A model generated the notes under the pieces. It was not told the origin of the DNA. It saw only the letters and a list, made by a program, of their open reading frames with translations, and did no database searches. This document shows, one piece after another, positions 43,040 through 53,577 of a stretch of DNA of 60,000 nucleotides; the stretch's first letter is position 1; the number at the start of each line of letters is the position of its first letter. Where the stretch lies: assembly GCA_014529385.2 (NCBI GenBank), contig CM043950.1:74905935-74965934 (forward strand). The letters run 5' to 3'. Source of the DNA: Adiantum capillus-veneris (Eukaryota; Streptophyta; Polypodiopsida; Polypodiales; Pteridaceae). A program made the translations under genes and the position numbers.

Positions 43040-43605
43040 ACGCAAACAAAGAGAGACAGGGAGATAGAGATAGAGAGAGAGAGAGAGAAGAAGAAGAAGA
43101 AGAAGAAGAGAACATGCACCGGTGCACCTCCTAGAGCAGAATGCTACACTGACACAACGACAGAGAAGGGTGGAGAGGAGAGAAGAATCACACAAACACT
43201 GGGTGCAATCTCCCCCTTTGCAAGAGTGAGAATGTCCCTCTTGCACGTATTTTATTTATAGAAAAGTTCATGCTCAAAAATTGAGTTACATCAGCTCACA
43301 CTTTGGGCATAAGATAGTCATGGCTCATAAAGAGCTCAATATAGCAATTAATAATTGTCCGCATATCAACTTATAACTAAACCATAAACTACTAAGGCTT
43401 GCCAAAAAATCCAATGGTGGCACTTTTTTCGGAATAGCTGATATCGCCTTATTGTCCAACACGTGCTAGTCACTGATCTGCTCACACAACACCTAACAAG
43501 TGATCATATTTCACAGTTCAAATCAAGATTGCAATGCTTCATAAAAATATCAACTATTTCACAAATAAATCATCAAAATATCAATTCCATTACATACCCC
43601 GGGGT
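43040..43605 (-). mobile_element. LTR-like/promoter block at the 3' side of element D
   Basis: On the minus strand the sequence after CAACCCCGGGG (43601) has LTR-like composition: an AT-rich upstream part, TATA-like TATAAATAAA (43251-43260), the copia-like junction AAAGGGGGAGAT followed by TGCACCC (43201-43220), then a CT-rich leader with a GAA/GAG microsatellite (43070-43110). It could be the 3' LTR of D, the 5' LTR of H, or two abutting LTR pieces. No second copy in the window settles this. Confidence 0.4.
43251..43260 (-). promoter_or_regulatory. TATA-like box
   Basis: Minus strand TATAAATAAA, preceded by AT-rich DNA and followed by a pyrimidine-rich leader. Confidence 0.4.
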
Positions 43606-43679
43606 TGAAAGGCAATTGTCCTCAATTGTTACCAAAACCAAACTAGCAACAGAAGTGGCCATTCACTGGTAGAGTGATC

Positions 43680-43865
43680 TAGTAATTGGTGTTGCCTAAA
43701 CAGGTGGATGTACACAAATCTGTGTTGCCTAAATCGGAAAATCTGCATTTTGAATTTGTGTTGCCTAAATCGGCGAATATACACTAGTGCTGCGTACACC
43801 GACGGATCTACACTTTTAAAATTTGTGTTGCCTAAATCGGCAAATCTACACAAGAAGAGAGGCAA
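43680..43865 (-). repeat. GCCTAAATCGG repeats behind the chromodomain
   Basis: Four imperfect units of about 35-60 bases with the core TGTTGCCTAAATCGGC followed by AAATCTACAC (plus strand). Read on the minus strand they encode a recurring RFRQH-type peptide in a short open frame (43629-43865). Confidence 0.75.
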
Positions 43866-43892
43866 TGTTTGAAACGGGGAATCTGTGTCTCA

Positions 43893-44053
43893 AGTATGCA
43901 TCAAAATCCATTGACACTCTTTCAAAGAATGGTTTTTGTATTTAACCAAATACCTTCTGTACTGGTTTGTTGTGCGGGTAGTGTTCATGTCATGATCTAA
44001 AATTATTTCGGGAGTCAAAATTTCTTCATCCTCCTCAATTAAGGGGGGGTCAC
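43893..44053 (-). pseudogene. Chromodomain of element D
   Basis: After a short acidic stretch (LIEEDEEIL) the minus strand encodes ILDHDMNTTR and YLVKYKNHSLKECQW, the hallmark of the C-terminal chromodomain of chromoviral integrases, which tethers integration to modified histones. It ends at a stop at 43890-43892. It is in a different frame from RNase H and lies only a few codons behind it; the complete integrase that should separate them is missing. Confidence 0.7.
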
Positions 44054-44993
44054 TTAAGGTTTTCTACTTAATGCGTCTGCTACTACATTCGCTTTACCTG
44101 GTTGGTAGTGTACCATGGGATGGAAATTTTGAATGAAACCGGCCCATTTGATATGATGGTCAAAAATGATGGATTGTGTCAAAACATGTTTAACGGCCTC
44201 TTCGTCACTCTTCAAAGCCATAAGATAATATTTCCAAATGTCTAGAGTGTGGACTACGGCTAGCAATTCTTTATCGTACGTATGTGCTATATTTGGTTTC
44301 AGATGGTTTGAGTTTTGGACTTTCAAAGGCAAGTAAGTGATCATTTTTCATTAAGATTGCACCTTTGTCTGAGCCACTCGCATATGTAGCAACTAGAAAG
44401 AAGGGTTGTGTGAAGTCTGGCAATTGCATGCCAGGGGCATGTGTGATAAAATATTTGAGATTGTCAAATGATTTTTGTTGTGTGGGGCCCGAATTGAATG
44501 GTACTTTCTGACGAATTAAAGTGGTCATCCGTGATGCAATGTGTGAGAAGTTTTTCACAAGTTTATGATAAAAACCTACTAAACCTAGAAAGGATTTGAT
44601 GTCGTGCACGGATTTGGGGGTAGGCCATGTTTTAATAGTGTCAATCTTTTGAGGGTCAATGGATATGCCTGTTTCTGAGACTATGTGGCCTAAATAATCA
44701 ATGTGTGTTTGAAAAAATGTACTTTTGTTAGGATTTGCAAACAATTGGTGCTCACGCAATAGCTCAAAGACAATATACAGGTGATTTTTGTGCTCGTGCT
44801 CATTACGAATGAAACTCAAATTGTCATCAAAAACCACAATAATAAAGTCTTGATAATCAAGAAAGATTTTGTTCATCATCCTAGCAAATGTGGTAGGTGC
44901 ATTTGTAAGACCAAACGGTAAAATAATAAACTCATAATATCCAGACTGGGTACAAAATGAAGTTTTAAAAATGTCATTGGCGTGCATACGGAT

Positions 44994-45895
44994 TGTTGAG
45001 CTATATATAGTATCTCTATATATAGCACCCTGGTCCCCTCTATATAAACGCATCTCATGTGATCAGTAGACACACTTTGGGACTTGTACATGTTGGTGTC
45101 ATCTCTCTCTCTCCTCTCATCTACATGCGCTTTCTCCCTCCGGTTCAACATGGTATCAGAGCCATCCTTCGAAGGCAAGGTTCGGTGTGAAAGACATCTA
45201 AGGCAAGGCTTGATGCCCGATGATGTGGTGTGCAACACAAGGCTTTTGGCCTTCCAAGGTAGATTTTTGACCAAGGAAAGGGTGGATGACTGTGACGAGA
45301 CTTTGCGGCATAGCAATCATCGCAACACAGAATCAAAGATAAGTCATGTTTTTTTTGTTCGTTCTAAAAGTTCTTTTTTTTTCGATGACTGTGATGAAGC
45401 TTCGCAACAAAACAAAGGCAGTTCTACGTCAAGCTTTTTGATGCTCGTAATAGCTGGTTGTGGTCATGCCTGTATTTAGGATGAAAGTCACATCGAGCAA
45501 TGTGTGTAGAGGCTTAAAGATATTCAAGCTGCTCAAATATATTGAAGAATTTTCATCAATTCAACTGCATATATTTGTTCAAGACCCTTGAAAGGGCACA
45601 TTGTAAACCAGGAGTGATGTAGCTCCTTTGAACATTGTAAATGTATATTTTTAAAAATTTAATATAACGGTGGGTATATATAGAGCTGTGGGTTTTTACC
45701 TTGAGCCGCCAAGGGTTTTTTCATCCACAGTTAGGGACCTTCAGTTGAGTGGGGATGTTGAGCTATATATAGCACCCTGGTCCCCTCTATATAAATGCAT
45801 CTCGTGTGATCAGTAGACACACTTTGGGGCTTGTACATGTTGGTGTCATCTCTCTCTCCTCTCATCTACATGCGCTTTCTCCCTCCGGTTCAACA
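44994..45895 (+). mobile_element. TRIM of family S (902 bp), complete
   Basis: 5' LTR 44994-45150 (157 bp), PBS 45151-45162, internal region 45163-45755, purine tract GAGTGGGGA (45747-45755) and 3' LTR 45756-45895 (140 bp). Both LTRs run TGTTGAGC...GGTTCAACA. The 17-bp length difference is one 15-bp tandem duplication of TATATAG-type sequence plus one CT unit. The duplicated target is CGGAT (44989-44993 and 45896-45900). It has no coding capacity for retrotransposition proteins; the frames crossing it (45084-45479 and 44876-45316) are chance. It belongs to the same family as 1-571 and 10871-13347. Confidence 0.95.
45151..45162 (+). other. Primer-binding site of the TRIM (tRNA-Met)
   Basis: TGGTATCAGAGC, perfectly complementary to the last 12 bases of plant initiator tRNA-Met, immediately after the LTR. 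Confidence 0.9.
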
Positions 45896-46340
45896 CGGAT
45901 ATGATGGAATCTTGATTTCAAGTCAATTTTTCTAAAGAGTTTTGCTCCTCGTAAGCGATCTAGGAGGTTGTCTATACATGGGATGGGATAGCGATTTTTG
46001 ACAGTGACCTTGTTTAACGTGCAGTAGTCTATGCACATGCGAAAGGTGTTGTTTTTATTTGGACTAAAAGAATTGGGGTACCACAAGGGGATGCACTAGG
46101 ACGTATGAGGCCCTTGTCTAGGATTTCAGTGATCTGTTTTTGGATTTCTTGATGGTGCAAGGGACTATGTCTATATGGTGCTCTGTGTGGAGGTTGCGAG
46201 CCAGGAAAAATTTCAATTTTGTGATCTGATGCACCTGGAGATGGTGGAAGGGAAGGGGGATAATCATCCACAAACGAATCATTATACTGTGAGAGGAAAT
46301 CATTATATGTCCGAGGGATACGATTAAGTTGATTCGAATC

Positions 46341-46569
46341 CTTTGAAACGGCTTAGCATGAACAATCCTTGGATTTGAGTCTATTGTTGGAAGGATAGAA
46401 ACCTCAAAGACCTTCTATATACTTCTCATGCCAAATCAAGACAATTAACACCCATGAAGATCATCTATATCCTTAAAATCAAAGACAAGGGTTCAGCAAT
46501 CTACCAACCTACCTATTTAGGAATTGTTATAACAACAATTTTGTTATGATGAGTCCTAAGGAGGTGGAA
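46341..46569. other. Spacer between elements D and E, nothing recognised
   Basis: AT-rich with short stop-rich frames. No LTR or other boundary can be assigned to either element. Confidence 0.4.
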
Positions 46570-47520
46570 CAAACCTAATACCAAGGGTACTCCATAAGGG
46601 ATTGGATATTGGGCCAAGGACTAGAAACAATTCCAAGAGATGAACTCCACGAGAGATCTTTTGAGAGCAATGTTAAAAAACCCAAAACTACCTCATCACG
46701 AAGATGACACTAAATCCATACCAGGGCTACACAAGTCACTATTTCCAACAGATTGGTTTGAGGGACTTGAAACAAGACCAACTGCTAGGAGATTGGGAGT
46801 TGAACCAAATAGACGTGTAAGACCAGCTGATTTTCAAAAATGGGTCAAAAAATACAGTGGATCTAGGAATCCATACGACCACTTTGCAAGCTTTAAGCAA
46901 GTTCCAAGAGAATGTATATTTGATTTCCATACTCAATTCGAGGGATTTGGACTGACATTAGAAGAAAAATAATTGACATGTTTCCAAAACATTCCACCAA
47001 GGTCAATCATGGACTTAAATACAGTAGCTCAAGGATTTGTAGTTGCATGTCCTTAAACGGGTATCAAACATAATACGATAGCTCAAATCTATAGCTTCAA
47101 ACAGAAACAAGGTGAGTTTGTTAGGGATTGTGCAACTAGAACGAAGCAATACATTGCAAGATGCCCAGAACTAGAAATACTGCAGAAGAAAGATTAGTAT
47201 CATTGTTTCTAGAGGGACTGCTAAACAAAGAACTTCGTACTATATTGTATAGCAAGAAACATATGACCCTAGAAGAGTGTGTGTTAGATGCTATTGACTT
47301 AGGAGACAATTGTGATATTTTCAATGAAGAAGATGTCCCTAAGGATAATCAAATTAAGAAAACAACATCCACCAAACCAGCACAAGTGGGAACAGCCGTT
47401 GCAGCACCGCTTACAACCATAGAAGACATCCTTAAAAGGATGAATGAAATGATGAATAACATAAAAAAATCACCTATAAGGGGACCAGGGCAAGGGATAC
47501 CTCAACAGGTGAATCCATAG
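46570..47520 (+). pseudogene. Element E gag
   Basis: A plus-strand frame with stops: DWFEGLETRPTARRL, FQKWVKKYSGSRNPYDHFAS, FKQVPRECIFDFHTQFEGFG, then after two stops FKQKQGEFVRDCATRTKQY, which is a typical Ty3/gypsy gag block (xQGExVRDxxxRxxQY). A further frame (47161-47520) includes EERLVSLFLEGLLNKELRT and EDILKRMNEMMNNIKK. No zinc knuckle is visible. Start and 5' LTR are missing. Confidence 0.65.
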
Positions 47521-47677
47521 TGTGTAAAACCACTCAGATAAAAAGAGCGAAACAGACCTAGAGGTAGACAACATCCATTCAATCATGTCTACAGCCATTC
47601 AATGCACTCTTACTTTAGGAGAACTGTTAAAAATCAGACCATATTTATAGGATGATCTACAAAAAACTCTATAGAAG

Positions 47678-48330
47678 GTGGGAATAACAGAGCTAATCGT
47701 GAAAATTTTGGAAAAACTAAAACATGAAGTGGATAACAAAGAGATTAGATATGTTCCCATTAACAGAGTTGGAGGATACTACAAAGGGGAAGAAGGAAAC
47801 ATAACCCTTCCAGTGAGATATAATGATATAGAAACCATGGCAATACTAGATAGTGGGGCAGCCATAGCCATAGCCACAAAAGCAGTACGGGAATTATGGG
47901 GGCAACAATCCATTAGACAAACTCAAATGAAATTGCAATTGCCTGATGGACACATGGAAGGACCCTTAGGACTACTTGAAAAAGTGATAGTTAATTCCTT
48001 TTGAATTGATTATCAACATAATTTCGTAATAGTGGACTTCAAAAAGAAACTCAATTACGAAATCATCTTGGGAAGACCTTTCATGTGACAAGTACAACTC
48101 ATCGAGAATTGGGGAAACAATTATCTATACTTGAAGCAAGTGGGATCAATAACAAGGGTTAATCTAAAAGATCACACTTATAGAGATGTCATGAAAACAC
48201 CCATGCAAGAATTTGACTCAGTCTCTTTGGCTAAAACTAAGCTTCCATCTTGGTTGAACAAAGACACACCTATTTGGAATTGCAAAGCCTCAGAAAGTGG
48301 GAGCTTAAAACGAGAAAATCTATCTTAGAA
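47678..48330 (+). pseudogene. Element E aspartic protease
   Basis: It carries VGGYYKGEEGNITLPVRY, then AILDSGAAIAIAT with a standard DSG active site, then LQLPDGHMEGPLG, and after a TGA (48002-48004) NYEIILGRPFM. The layout equals the protease of element A (GQYFEGDESNATLP, DGGA, ILGRPFM), so E is a relative in the same broad group. Two TGA stops break it. Confidence 0.7.
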
Positions 48331-49440
48331 AGGGATTGCACAGATGAATCCTATGTACCTAAACCCTTTCTGGAGCATTTGTTTGAGCCATTTCAGTGGA
48401 CTCAAATTCTAGCAACAATGGATGTATGTGTAAATACATCTATGCCTACTCAATTTTGCAATGAGAATGGATATAACATAATTCCCATACAAATGATCTC
48501 AATCCTTTACATTGAAGAAAAATTCAAGAATCCAAGGACTTGATGAAGGCTCAACAAGTCTTTCTAGACCTCTACTATGATGCAACAGATGAGTTAGGAG
48601 AACATTTAGCTACCTCACATGATTCGGGGTCGAAAAAAGAACATGTGAGAGCTAAACTACTCATGAAAGGAGGGAAAGAAAAGTTTTTTTACTTTCCAAA
48701 CCAGAAACAGAGAAGACAAAAATGGTAAAGAAGAAAAAGAGACACAAGAAACTTGAAAGTTAGACCAATGCCATCATTCTCTAGTAGAACACAGTTTTTG
48801 AGGCAAATAGATGCACATGATTGTGTCAAAGACAAAATCATTGGTAGATATCCTTTAAAAAAAACCAAGAAATATCAAAATCATTAAGAGAAATGAGAAA
48901 GGAAAATCAAGCAAAACCTAAATACCAGGACAAGGATTCAACCATGACACAATTGAACGGAGAAAGAAGTATCAAGAGTTGAAGAAATCTCTAAAGGAGA
49001 TATATACAAGTGAAATGGAAACCACTAAGGAGGATGGTAAAGACTCGGGGGGTTCACTATGTGTAAAACTACCATATCACGTGCGTTCAAGACATGTTTA
49101 TAAAATCCCTTATCTGTGAATTTTGTTAAGAATATAATATACCCTTTTCTTTTAAAATTTGTAAGTTTTTTCAAATTTGACAAAATAATGCCCTTTTGTA
49201 TATATATTTCTATAAGTTTCAAGAACTTTAAATACCCTTCTATTGAACTCACGTGATAGGTGACATTTTTATTAGGCGACCTCCCTAGGGGTAAAGATGT
49301 AATGAGTGTTCCATCCCATTACAAGAAATATACCCTCCAAGACCAAAAAATCATAGTCAAACAACCTGTTAGGGAACTCTGAATACAGCACCAGCCCTAC
49401 GAAGGACCTGAAAACACAAAAAAGATAGATCTGGCCGAAC
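48331..49440 (+). other. Element E linker between protease and RT, decayed
   Basis: Short plus frames (48250-48543 and 48540-48728) without motif, then AT-rich sequence (49025-49260) that may be a small insertion. The RT leader resumes about 49440. Confidence 0.45.
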
Positions 49441-49814
49441 CACGAGAAGAGCCTAGACCTGCCTACATTGCAAACGACCTGACAGAAGAAGAAGAAGAGC
49501 TTTTGTTAAGCTCACTAAAAGAATACCGAGATATCTTTGCTTGTTCTTATAAGAATCTCAAGGGTGTTGATCCAAAAAGAAGATAAAGGCCATACACTTA
49601 TAATGAGACATTCGCCAGAAAGATCAAACAAGAGATAGAAAAGCTAAAGGAAGCCAAATTCATTTATCAAATTGAGAAAACAAATTGGGTGTCCAATTGT
49701 GGTAGTATCGAAGAAAAATTAAAAATTAAGAGTGTGTATCAATCTGAAGAAAGTGAATGCAGCTACCATTAGAGACACTTTCCTCTTCCAATCACTGAGC
49801 ATGTTTTAGAACAA
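49441..49814 (+). pseudogene. Element E RT, N-terminal fragment
   Basis: Plus strand reads YIANDLTEEEEELLLSSLKE, RDIFACSYKNLKGVDP, then KIKQEIEKLKEAKFI, and ends FPLPITEHVLEQ, where the LTR at 49815 begins. These correspond to the LTETEE, YKDIFAWTYHDMKGV and YPLPYSKHVLE blocks of B. Several frameshifts; the rest of RT is not in the window. Confidence 0.7.
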
Positions 49815-51455
49815 TGTCGGGGGATATGTGTTCGCTACGTGAGCCGAGCAGGCACCGGGCCTCTGGCTGTGGGAGGTGTGAAAGAGAGAGAAAAAGAGAC
49901 ACTGACAGCTCTAGCAATCACCGCAATCATCAATTAATTGAATATAACTTTAAGTACAACTTAGTCCTTATCCAAGGCGGGGTGTTAATAGCACTGTCAC
50001 TTGGATCATCTCCTAACTAGGAGTTTAAGTTTCCATTTACAGGATTAACCGGGCCATTAATAACACGGTACTTAACAAAATCCTAATTCAATCTCTAATA
50101 GATGAAGGTGATGGAAATTTTCTTCTGCTGCTTTATCTGCTTCAAATACCTCACGGATTTTGCAAGCTTCAATTCAGTTCACTGCCTCGATCATCAAGCT
50201 TCATTTATTACTGATTATCTTGTAACTTCCTGCTTTATGCACTTTGGATTGGCTTATCTACCATTCACGAGCTTTATCTTCACCTCTACTCGACTTGCTT
50301 TGAGTCCCTTAACCCCTGATTGGCCTGCCTCGTGCTTTCCTCTTGCTTCTTAGCTTGCTTTGTTTACCGTTCATGCCTTCTCCTGCTTTCTTCTCTTGCT
50401 TTGGTTCAAGACCAAGAGTGCTTCTCCTGCTTTGACCGAGATCGCTTTCTCAAGCTTGCCTTCTCCTTCTCAAGTTTGATTTTTCTTACTTCAAGTTTCT
50501 TACCTTGGTTGCTCGTAAAAGCTTCAAGCTCCTTCCCCTTCCAGCTTGCTTCGCTTCAACAAGTTTCTCAACTTGGTTGCTTCAAAAAATCTTCAAGCTC
50601 CTTCCCCTTCTTGTTTGCTTCGCTACGGTAAGTTTCTCACCTTGGTTGCTTCCGAAAAGCTTCAAGCTCCTTCCCCTTCTTGCTTGCTTTGGCTCATTGG
50701 CTCCCAAGATCTCCCGGGCCTCTTGCTCTCTCAAGCTTCGACCATGGCTCGGCTTTGACCAAGCTTCTTCCTTGCTGCTTCTTCCAAGCTCTTTCCAAGT
50801 TCTTCCCTTCTTCCTCCCATGTGAATTCTTTCCCCTCATGCAAAAGAGAGAGCCCTATTAATAGCGTGCCCCCTCTCTTAGCAACGATGGTGCCGATCAT
50901 TGCATTTCAAGATCCGATCAAGGGCCAAAAACTCCGAGATGACACTCCAACCGAGTGGACCGGATTGGTGCTGAACTAGCCCCCGATAAATCTTTAACGG
51001 CCAATAACTTGGCAGCCGAAACTCCGATCGCTAATCTGAAAAGACCGACATGCTCCACAAGCTGAGCAATTTAGGCCCATGCATTCACTCCATTTTTATC
51101 ACCTCAGCTACAGTTGCCCAATCGTGTACGGGTCTGCATTAACTCAAACTTCAAACTTCCATAACGTCTTCACTATAGCTCCAATGGACGAGCCATAAAG
51201 ACAGGCTAGTAGAGCACTTCAAGCACTACAACTCTAGATCATAATATCCCATTTGTACTCACTTGAAGCATAGTCCTTTTTAGCATCCTTAAGGCATCAA
51301 TTGGCCCTTTTAAGCCACCTCTAGCATACATTAATCATTAAGCTTGGCTTGTTAACAAGCCCTGATCACAGCTCAGTAAATGTGTAGGCTTCAACGAAGC
51401 TTAGCTTGCATTTCTCTTATCTTTTTTTCTATCATGAAAGAGGAGTTTCACGACA
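49815..51455 (-). mobile_element. Long LTR of family L/G, 1641 bp
   Basis: Minus strand begins TGTCGTGAAACTCC directly after the purine-rich GACGGGGTGGA and ends ATCCCCCGACA next to the RT of element E. It shares blocks with the LTR of element C (for example CCGAAACTCCGATC...AAAAGACCGACATG near 51015 versus CTCCGAATGGCG...AAAAGATCGGCATG near 55250) in the same order and orientation. This makes it a distant family L member and probably the 3' LTR of an element whose body lay to the right. A triplicated CAAGCTCCTTCCCCTTC-type repeat lies at 50525-50690. Target duplication not seen. Confidence 0.6.
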
Positions 51456-52033
51456 TCCACCCCGTCGGAACCTACACAGCCTCCGATGTGTGCCAACTGC
51501 CCCCTTAATCTCCATCTGCTTTAGGTACCTCAAGCTCTTTGCCATCACCCGACTTACGTAACTATTATACATATGAAAAATAAAGTAAGGCTTACACCCT
51601 ATCATCAAAGTTCTAGCTTAATCACTAGGTAGTTGTCCATCAAAAATCTCTGAACCGTATCTGCCGTATCTCCAAAGCACTTAATTATGGATATCCTATT
51701 TAGTGAACCCCTCCAGACTCAAGTGCTCCAGTTAATGATGCACACGGTTTGACTATTAAGCTCTCTTAAGGGAACCCTGTCAAGCTGAAGTATGCCTTAC
51801 TTTGTCTGCATATGGAAGATGTGAAGATACTTCATCAATTGTCCAAAGAAGTCAACTGGAAGCTAGCCATGTAATCTTATTGACTGCATAACCAAAAACT
51901 CTTCTTACTTAGCATAGATCTAGAAAACAAAATCTTGTACCATGCAACCTACTACAATAGATAACTGGTAGTCTTCAAATTAGCAACTTTGTACTTTAGT
52001 AGTCCCCCGGGATCAAACGGGAAACTAATCATG
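51456..52033. other. Unassigned sequence right of the 1.6 kb LTR
   Basis: No coding region or repeat recognised. It may be the 3' untranslated part of the element that owns the LTR at 49815-51455. Confidence 0.35.
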
Positions 52034-52175
52034 TCAGGACAAGGGTAGGACTAGTCACGGCCAAGGGCTAGGATGGACATGCAGTTAAGGGGGTCCCTAT
52101 ATTTAACAGGCCAAGGGCCTATATAGGGCATGGCTGGGTGGAGATTGACATGTTCAGTTCCCTTGCCCTTTCAAA
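52034..52175 (+). repeat. Short LTR-like block 1
   Basis: Starts TGTCAGGACAAGGG and shares CAAGGGC...CCTATATA(A/G)GG...GG(C/T)TGGGTGGAG with 53425-53576. No PBS follows it and its right end is uncertain. Confidence 0.4.
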
Positions 52176-52273
52176 TCATCTGTCCCACTGTGAGAATTCC
52201 TTTAAAGATTTTGCAGGATCCTCCAAGATCATAGGGAAAATACAGTAATCAGGATCATCAGATTCCATATAGC

Positions 52274-52354
52274 ATCAGGCAGTAGTAGATACTACCATAT
52301 CCCTTGTGCAATATAGGATCAGGCAGTAGTAGATACTACCATATCCCCTGTGCA
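52274..52354 (+). repeat. Tandem duplication, unit 44 bp
   Basis: ATCAGGCAGTAGTAGATACT and the following bases through CCATATCCC occur at 52274 and again at 52318, with one substitution. The core AGTAGTAGATACTAC is nearly self-complementary. Confidence 0.85.
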
Positions 52355-52375
52355 ACTGGCTCATCCAATTGTCGA

Positions 52376-52927
52376 TCAGCAATCACAGGTAAAAGCATTG
52401 GTAGTGTAAACTTTGCTCTCACTAGTATTGAAATTCCGATCATGCATATCTGAATACATCAAGTTTTTGGAAAAAATCTCTTCATTAGGCTCAAAAGATG
52501 CATCTGAAAACAATTCGCTATCTCCTAGAAGCTCAAAATCAAGTAGTGCATCATCCAACAACTGCATAAGCTCATCATCTACTGCATCTGAACAAACTTT
52601 TCCATGCATGAATCTAGGTTGATTAGTATCCTTAGCATCTATATTTAAGAGCCCTTCCAAAGCTTCGTCCAGTAAGCACATAAGATCTAGATCCACCGCT
52701 TGAGAAGGTTCCTCCATCTTGCACATCTGAGACTGCTGTAAACTAAGATTTTCACATATAACATGCAGATCTACTATAAACTGCTCTTTAAGTCTTTCAC
52801 CCTCATCCAAATATCCTTGCACTTCTGTAGCACAAAGTTCAGCATGCACATTGAAAAGTTCATCTACTACCCTGTTTGTATCATCTGGATAATGAAACCA
52901 ATCATATTCATCAACAAGAGATTGCAC
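52376..52927 (-). CDS. Hypothetical acidic protein with a duplicated helical motif
   Basis: A 183-codon open frame, strongly acidic, rich in D, E, L and Q. Two related segments, VDLDLMCLLDEALEGL and VDDELMQLLDDALLDF, lie about 45 residues apart. The C-terminal part (FEPNEEIFSKNLMYSDMH) is polar. No known domain. It is bracketed by two short LTR-like blocks that read on the opposite strand and may be part of a captured host gene or of the unknown element to its left. The upstream frame at 53034-53393 is on the same strand. Confidence 0.45.
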   Translation of the reverse strand: MQSLVDEYDWFHYPDDTNRVVDELFNVHAELCATEVQGYLDEGERLKEQFIVDLHVICENLSLQQSQMCKMEEPSQAVDLDLMCLLDEALEGLLNIDAKDTNQPRFMHGKVCSDAVDDELMQLLDDALLDFELLGDSELFSDASFEPNEEIFSKNLMYSDMHDRNFNTSESKVYTTNAFTCDC

Positions 52928-53033
52928 TTCAATATGCAGCCCCTCGAATCAACATCATCAATTTCATGGTCATTCTACTATAGTGTGAGCCCTGTGTCAC
53001 AAATTCTTGACAGAGAAGAAGTTTGCTCCCCTG

Positions 53034-53393
53034 TCAGATCGATAGCTCTAGGTCACAGAAGCGTGTCAAAGGAGCCTGCACCCCCTCTGAATCATCATAA
53101 TGATGTTCAAGATGAGTTTTCCAATTTGGTAGTTGTGCTTCACAAAAGCTTGTCAACGAAGGAGTCTGCAATCCCTCTGAATCAACATTTTGCAGATCTT
53201 CAAGCATATACTCTTGCTTAGTCAAGTCCTCAAAATCTGGTACATCTGAATTTAGTAAATTTGGTATACCAAAATCCATGGTCCTACTGCTCTCAACAAA
53301 AGCCCCGCTTTGACCTATAACATTTATATCATTAATCAACTCTTTGGCAAAACCTGTACCAGTATCTTCAATCACCTCTATTACCAGAAACAT
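53034..53393 (-). CDS. Hypothetical protein with two similar segments
   Basis: A 119-codon frame. It contains VDSEGLQTPSLTSFCEAQLP and, shortly after, DDSEGVQAPLTRFCDLELS, which look like an internal duplication. It ends at a stop about 105 bases before the Met of the ORF at 52927 on the same strand. Together they could be exons of one gene; the intervening codons contain stops. Family unknown. Confidence 0.4.
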   Translation of the reverse strand: MFLVIEVIEDTGTGFAKELINDINVIGQSGAFVESSRTMDFGIPNLLNSDVPDFEDLTKQEYMLEDLQNVDSEGLQTPSLTSFCEAQLPNWKTHLEHHYDDSEGVQAPLTRFCDLELSI

Positions 53394-53424
53394 TTTTCTC
53401 TAATTCTGAGTCAATAGCAAAAGT

Positions 53425-53576
53425 TGTCGAGACACCGGCAAGTCCAGTATAGATAAGGTAAGGCCGGGCTAGGTGGTGTGGAACGGGGAGTCCAACTAGG
53501 GCAAAGGCCCAAGGGCATGCCTATATAAGGGTGGTTGGGTGGAGGAATCTCAAGTTCTAGTCACCCTCGTCCTACA
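53425..53576 (+). repeat. Short LTR with PBS, left end of a truncated element
   Basis: TGTCGAGACACC...TCGTCCTACA, 152 bp with TG...CA ends, a TATATAAGG box at 53522-53530, and a PBS one base inside. The element body (53590-53823) is cut off by element C at 53824. Confidence 0.65.
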
Positions 53577-53577
53577 T

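Larger units (their letters stand above)
44054..46340 (-). pseudogene. Element D chromovirus RT-RNase H, interrupted by a TRIM
   Basis: RT N-terminal part at 45901-46340: HHQEIQKQITEILDKGLIRP, MCIDYCTLNKVTVKNRYPIP and LFRKIDLKSRFHHI, with a frameshift near 46075. After the TRIM, RT resumes in 44271-44988: HANDIFKTSFCTQSGYYEF, FGLTNAPTTF and FDDNLSF, where the catalytic (Y/F)xDD is shifted to VVFDDN. Then come the GHIVSETGISIDPQK and GFYHKLVKNF blocks. RNase H C-terminal half: YDKELLAVVHTLDIWKYYL ... HHIKWAGF ... PGKANVVADALSRKP up to 44054. The element is dead. Confidence 0.85.

Noticed and set aside
44876-45479. ORFs of 131 and 146 codons
   Set aside because: Explained by the TRIM and its junctions. 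The part of the minus frame before 44994 is the RT of element D.
50102-51000. Cys/Leu/Ser-rich ORFs, possible secreted or membrane proteins
   Set aside because: They overlap in three frames over a CTT/CAAGCTCC-type repeat within the 1.64 kb LTR. Hydrophobicity is a composition effect.
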